45,636 bases of DNA. It comes from an uncultured Alteromonadaceae bacterium (lineage in GTDB: Bacteria > Pseudomonadota > Gammaproteobacteria > Enterobacterales > Alteromonadaceae). The notes beneath the pieces were generated by a model. It searched no databases. It saw nothing but the letters and a program-made list of their open reading frames with translations, and had not been told where the DNA came from. Positions 42,128 to 45,636 of the stretch are shown piece by piece (position 1 is the stretch's first letter; each line of letters begins with the position of its first letter). The stretch covers positions 1-45,636 of the forward strand of contig CALKGI010000103.1 in NCBI GenBank assembly GCA_938085045.1. Direction: 5' to 3'. A program made the position numbers and the translations under genes.

Positions 42128-42533
42128 GGGATTGGTCCGCTATAAACTCACCATTTTTAAACATACCAACAGTTACGGTTCCATCAGGTTCTATCTGCTC
42201 CAATAAACCAGGATGTGATACACAGGCTTGATATTTTGTTTTACCGTTGGCAATGGTTTGCGAAAGCTCACCGCTTGCACTGCGCATTTGCACCTCGTCA
42301 AGAATATCATCAAAATCAACTACCGGGTCAACAACCGGCTCCACTGCTATTTTCACTAACCCGGCATTTATTGACAATAGTGTTTGTGGTGAAACCAATT
42401 CGCTTACTTTTTGCCCCAACGATGCCCAATACTCAATTTGTTCAGCTGCACTGCGATGCATTAAAGCACCTACAACTTTGGCTGATTCCATGAGTTCATT
42501 TTGCAATCTGATTGGTGATATTGCTTTGGCCAT
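42120..42533 (-). CDS. ParD-like antitoxin of the zeta-like toxin
   Basis: A 137-aa protein. The N-terminus (ISPIRLQNELMESAKVVGAL and MHRSAAEQIEYWASLGQKVS) is of the ParD-like antitoxin family often paired with zeta-type kinases. The C-terminal half (SQTIANGKTKYQACVSHPGL, TVTVGMFKNGEFI) is probably the toxin-neutralising part. It starts at ATG 42533 and overlaps the toxin by 8 nt. Confidence 0.82.
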   Translation of the reverse strand: MAKAISPIRLQNELMESAKVVGALMHRSAAEQIEYWASLGQKVSELVSPQTLLSINAGLVKIAVEPVVDPVVDFDDILDEVQMRSASGELSQTIANGKTKYQACVSHPGLLEQIEPDGTVTVGMFKNGEFIADQSHD

Positions 42534-42733
42534 AATATCCTCACTAAATGTTCATACAACAAACCGGCGTAGCAAAATGCTACGCACTGAACTGTAACAT
42601 ACAGTAGGATACTTTGCGAAAAAACCTCAAAATGACTGGTCTTGCAATTTATACTTTCGGTAATTTTCTAGAACATTACCAACCTTCTTGCACACCCCAA
42701 CCAATAAAAAGGTGAACTTTACAGTGCCAGAAC

Positions 42734-42950
42734 TTGGTAATCATGCTTTACAAAAATGGTCAAATTAATGCACTAAAAGCCATTTTTAAGCATTAAATTA
42801 TGGCATAACTGCAAAACAGGCTGTTTTTGTAAAGAAAGTGACGAATCGCTTCGTTAAAAGTTAATAAAATACAAGAAGTTGAATCTAGTTTACTCGCTCA
42901 GTCGCTAAATTTTATTGCAAAGAATGTGAGTTTAAAGAGAAAACGGAGTA
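42734..42950 (+). repeat. Long intergenic repeat, copy D
   Basis: Fourth copy, same orientation. Landmarks: TTGGTAATCATGCTTTACAA (42734), TTTTTGTAAAG (42824), CTCGCTCAGTCGCTAAATTT (42893), AAAGAATGTGAGTTTAAAGA. It is closest to B in its last block (TTATTGCAAAGA, AAAGAGAAAACG). Confidence 0.85.
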
Positions 42951-42951
42951 A

Positions 42952-42975
42952 GCCAGTGCCCACCTGAGCGCTGGC
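42952..42975. terminator. Hairpin terminator candidate
   Basis: GCCAGTGC (42952-42959) and GCGCTGGC (42968-42975) form an 8-bp stem with one G-T pair around an 8-nt loop. On the plus strand it is followed by CCTTTATTATTATTTATTC. It lies 9 bp beyond the stop of the leftward 440-aa gene, so it may act in both directions. Confidence 0.5.
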
Positions 42976-42983
42976 CTTTATTA

Positions 42984-44306
42984 TTATTTATTCTTTTGCA
43001 TATAGCTTTTAAGTGACTCTACTCTTTTGTCTAATGCTTCTTTGTAGGGCGATTGCTTCAAAAATTCCGCCGCTTTTTTCTTGTTGCTACGTTCATACGC
43101 CATGTAAAGTGACACCGAAATATCCACTTTATCTTTAACATTTGTCAGTAATTCAAGATTATTGGTGACAAACTCAGGCTGAAAGAAGGCCGAAGAGCTT
43201 AACAGCTTCTGAGTACTCTTTTGTGCGTCTATGCCTGCCTGTTGGCCAATCCATTGCAGTGTTGCCTCAGGGTTACTTTGACTCCATTGGCTGACTATTT
43301 TATCTGCATGAACCTGTTTGTCTTGTTCTTGTGCAGTATTGATGTACCAATCGGCGGCATTTTTGGGGTCTGCCATCATCCAGCCCGAAAGTGCTTTTTC
43401 TTGAAGAGCAGTCTTGTCCGGGCTATTGTCAATCGTATCAAGCCACTGTGTCATTTCTTGCGGGTTTTTCATTGCCCAGCTTCGAATTGCCCCGTCTCTG
43501 GCACTCTTATCATCAAATTCGCTGGTTTTTGCAATAAAATCAGCAAACTCTGCTTTGTCATTCAACTCGCCAGTCAAACCAGAAACGGCCATACTAAGGC
43601 TTCTGCGGTCTTCCGACAAGTCTGCCAGTTTTTCAATCGCATCATTAATGTCTCTTTTGGCCAGCCCTTGGAAAATTTGAGACAATTGCATTGCATTAGT
43701 ACCCAGTAAGCCACTTGAGTCGTCACTTTGTTTGGCCGTTTTATACCAATCATAGGCGGCCAGCGAATCGCTCTTGGCCCACGTTGATATTATTGATGAC
43801 ATTGCTATCATTTTTGATCGTGGTGAAACCATATTGTCTTGTACAAAGTCGATTGAACGTTGCGGTTTTTTTTGAGCATACTGAGACAGAATGACCATCA
43901 AAGGCATAAAACTGTCGGGATTGTTTAAATCCCCTTTTAGCTGTGTCAAAGCATCTAACAACTGCTGTTCAGTCAATGTTTTTACAAGGTTGTAAGACTC
44001 TGCGATAGCCGCCATGTCACTAGACAGGGCACTGTTGCCAAGCAGAGATTTTAACGCTTCAAGCACATCGCTTACTACCGGCGGTTTATTTGTTACGGTA
44101 CGATTGGTTTTTTGTGCCATGGTGTACTGCGTAGTGTCTGTTGCTTTATTTACATCGACACTGGTTTTGTTCACCTTACTTGGTGAGTCAGGCTGTTCAT
44201 AACCAAGCAGGGGATCGTTTTGCGTAGGAACTGATTTAGTGTTGTAACCGACAAAGTAGGCAATAACAACAGAGGCTATCCATAAAATACTGTGTTGTTT
44301 CTTCAT
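42984..44306 (-). CDS. Membrane-anchored protein of unknown function with repeated Trp motifs
   Basis: A 440-aa protein. One N-terminal membrane segment (ILWIASVVIAYFVGY) leaves the rest outside the cytoplasm. After a Thr/Ser-rich linker (to about residue 70) the protein is helical with several units containing a Trp-rich pattern: IISTWAKSDSLAAYDWYKTA, IRSWAMKNPQEMTQWLDTID, LSGWMMADPKNAADWYINTA and VSQWSQSNPEATLQWIG, probably solenoid repeats of about 32 residues. Not assigned to a family. I chose ATG 44306 (MKKQHS); a TTG six codons upstream is also in frame, and neither has a clear ribosome-binding site. Confidence 0.68.
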   Translation of the reverse strand: MKKQHSILWIASVVIAYFVGYNTKSVPTQNDPLLGYEQPDSPSKVNKTSVDVNKATDTTQYTMAQKTNRTVTNKPPVVSDVLEALKSLLGNSALSSDMAAIAESYNLVKTLTEQQLLDALTQLKGDLNNPDSFMPLMVILSQYAQKKPQRSIDFVQDNMVSPRSKMIAMSSIISTWAKSDSLAAYDWYKTAKQSDDSSGLLGTNAMQLSQIFQGLAKRDINDAIEKLADLSEDRRSLSMAVSGLTGELNDKAEFADFIAKTSEFDDKSARDGAIRSWAMKNPQEMTQWLDTIDNSPDKTALQEKALSGWMMADPKNAADWYINTAQEQDKQVHADKIVSQWSQSNPEATLQWIGQQAGIDAQKSTQKLLSSSAFFQPEFVTNNLELLTNVKDKVDISVSLYMAYERSNKKKAAEFLKQSPYKEALDKRVESLKSYMQKNK

Positions 44307-44477
44307 AAAAAGTGAATTGTTCAAAGATAATTTGTGATGCGATATTACTGATTGACGTTGGGTAACACAAGTTTAACGATTAATTCGACTCTCTTGAGTT
44401 AGGTTTGTTTTTGTTGGGCGGCTATGTTAACGAGGTACAATAGATAGATAGATATATATAAAGCTAAACAAGACAAA

Positions 44478-44500
44478 TTTGCGCAGCCAAGCTGCGCAAA
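44478..44500 (-). terminator. Intrinsic terminator of the secreted EF-hand-like gene
   Basis: TTTGCGCAGC (44478-44487) and GCTGCGCAAA (44491-44500) form a perfect 10-bp stem with a 3-nt loop. Read on the minus strand it follows the stop of the gene at 44513 by about 12 nt and is followed by TTTGTCTTGTTT, a T-rich run. Confidence 0.82.
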
Positions 44501-44512
44501 AATAAAGGTTTA

Positions 44513-45025
44513 TTACATGGTAAGCTCAACGCCTCTGTAACGACCCCAATCTTCAATAACGTCGATTTTGCCATTATTATCCCAGTCACTACCTGAGATT
44601 AAATCTTCGTGTCGATACTTTTTGCTATAACCAGCAACACCGTCTTTTTCAGGCACTACAACAGTGATTTCAGAGTAACGAATAACAGCCCACGCAACAT
44701 TATCTGTTCTGTCTGCATTGTTATCAATTGCTTCACCTACAGTCGCTTGGTATTCCATCGCTTCAAACCAATCATCGTTTTCTTCAGCAAACCTTGCCAT
44801 GCCAGTAAACATAGACAGCAATTGGCTATTACCCGGAATAGACGAAATTACCGCAGCCATACGGCCATCAGCAGTTTTGATAATATCATTGGTAAAAGAT
44901 TGAAGATGAAGACCTGAGTTATAAGTCGCTTGAGAAACATCAAACGGATTATCACCCGAACCTGCAAAGGTTGGTAAAGATAAGGCAAGTAGTGGACACA
45001 ATGCTAATAATACTTTCTTGTTCAT
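44513..45025 (-). CDS. Secreted protein with EF-hand-like C-terminus
   Basis: A 170-aa protein with a Sec signal peptide (MNKKVLLALCPLLALSLPTF, cleaved after AFA-like FAG). Near the C-terminus SDWDNNGKIDVIEDW matches a calcium-binding EF-hand loop (DxDxNGxID...E) or dockerin-like motif. The middle is helical (MFTGMARFAEENDDWFEAME). It is followed by a strong terminator and stands alone, so it is probably monocistronic. Family not recognised; calcium binding is inferred from the loop. Confidence 0.7.
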   Translation of the reverse strand: MNKKVLLALCPLLALSLPTFAGSGDNPFDVSQATYNSGLHLQSFTNDIIKTADGRMAAVISSIPGNSQLLSMFTGMARFAEENDDWFEAMEYQATVGEAIDNNADRTDNVAWAVIRYSEITVVVPEKDGVAGYSKKYRHEDLISGSDWDNNGKIDVIEDWGRYRGVELTM

Positions 45026-45149
45026 TTTAAAACTCCATTAAATTACTCTAAACTCGGCGTAACATTACACCGAAGCACGAAAGTAGCAGCTAAGTCACAT
45101 TGTTGCAAATGCAATATGTAACAAAAACTCTATGCGTTGCTAAATGCAT

Positions 45150-45446
45150 TTATTTGTCATCTTCTGCGTCAATGCCATATCGTGCTTTTGCTTCATCAGA
45201 CAGATTTTGCTCTAGGGCAATAAACGAAGTTTTTAAATCTGGGTCTAGCTGTTTACGATATAACACCCGCTCTTCAACTGTTTTATCTAAGTCATCTAAC
45301 CAAGCAAGCAAAACCACAACATCAACCAACCAAGAAAACGCTTAAGCGATTTTATTTTTGATCCCAATTTCAACCACCGGTTCAAATAAAGCCAGTAATG
45401 CATCTTGGGCGGTGCCTAGCGATTGAACCTGAACTGCAATTTGTAG
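45150..45446 (-). pseudogene. Decayed small gene or two adjacent fragments
   Basis: On the minus strand one frame reads LQIAVQVQSLGTAQDALLAL and FEPVVEIGIKNKIA to a TAA (45342-45344), then continues AFSWLVDVVVLLAWLDDLDK, TVEERVLYRKQLDPDLKTSF and IALEQNLSDEAKARYGIDAE to a TAA at 45150-45152. Both parts look like real protein but neither has an ATG start. A gene broken by a nonsense mutation, or the joined ends of two genes, would explain it. GTG starts are possible. No family recognised. Confidence 0.4.
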
Positions 45447-45636
45447 TTAAAAACAGGTAAAAAGTACCAATAAATTACTATAACCTCCAATTCATATGAA
45501 TATGAGTTCATACTTAAAGCCTTACGTTACTCGCCCTCTATAATACCTTTAGTCACAAAGCTGTGACTTAGGCTTTCGAAAAGCAGAAATTTAATATAAT
45601 ATTTATTTTAATCAGTAAGTTATGGGGATGTGTCAA
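45447..45636. other. Right-end non-coding sequence with a short hairpin
   Basis: AT-rich, no coding sequence seen. AGTCACA (45551-45557) and TGTGACT (45562-45568) form a 7-bp hairpin with a 4-nt loop. The window stops before the next gene, so this cannot be assigned to a terminator or promoter. No copy of either repeat family occurs here. Confidence 0.4.

Larger units (their letters stand above)
42534..42983. other. Non-coding gap holding long repeat copy D and a hairpin
   Basis: The antitoxin promoter presumably lies in 42540-42700, but no clear boxes were identified. Copy D occupies 42734-42950. The hairpin GCCAGTGC/GCGCTGGC (42952-42975) follows it. Confidence 0.6.

Noticed and set aside
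33889..42950. Integron attC sites as explanation of the long repeats
   Set aside because: No GTTRRRY/RYYYAAC core pairs at the ends, no integron integrase in the window, and the repeats are longer than usual attC sites.
45551..45568. CRP-binding site
   Set aside because: The half-sites are in the wrong order (TCACA...TGTGA rather than TGTGA...TCACA) with too short a spacer; it is only a small hairpin.

Overview
The window looks like a chromosomal segment of a marine gammaproteobacterium. The first 4.8 kb is conserved core: the end of an electron-transport operon in the order rsxC (5' end outside the window)-rsxD-rsxG-rsxE-nth, each rsx gene overlapping the next by 4 nt. That order and the Ala/Lys-rich RsxC tail are typical of Alteromonadales/Vibrionales-type genomes. 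I cannot name a genus.

From the end of nth (4754) onward the content is accessory. 4.77-13.3 kb is an integration module: inverted motifs that may be an attachment site, three consecutive tyrosine-recombinase-like genes (448, 591 and 773 aa), a small HTH/coiled-coil gene, a second small coiled-coil gene and a RecD-like SF1 helicase, all touching or overlapping. It resembles multi-recombinase elements (Tn554-type trios, gamma-mobile-trio islands), whose cargo is often defence genes.

The cargo at 13.3-33.5 kb fits that. It has two membrane genes, a membrane-anchored protein, a 1053-aa protein with a PLD-like HDRY motif, and, divergently, an HNH-AAA ATPase followed by a second HNH protein. I infer that the last four make a divergent anti-phage locus. 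An intact IS66-family element (2578 bp, perfect 8-bp target duplication) follows. Then come a 55-aa gene, a 1259-aa membrane protein with pentapeptide repeats and about 27 leucine-rich repeats, and a 1160-aa membrane NACHT-HEAT protein that looks like a bacterial NLR-type sensor.

From 33.5 to 45.6 kb the window is an AT-rich patchwork of toxin-antitoxin loci: PrlF-YhaV, a HigBA pair, a second HigBA pair with a nonsense mutation in the toxin, a zeta-like toxin with a ParD-like antitoxin, and the remnant of another zeta toxin. Two families of non-coding repeats divide this patchwork. One is a roughly 215-bp element present four times in one orientation. The other is a 45-bp palindrome present four times, twice exactly at the breakpoint of a truncated gene. 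There is also an IS1111-type element whose ribosome-binding site is sequestered in a hairpin, an IS66-type remnant, and a 23-codon fragment of a diverged nth. The window ends with two exported or membrane-anchored proteins of unknown function and a decayed gene. No rRNA, tRNA or CRISPR array was seen. The right end of the island was not found and may lie outside.
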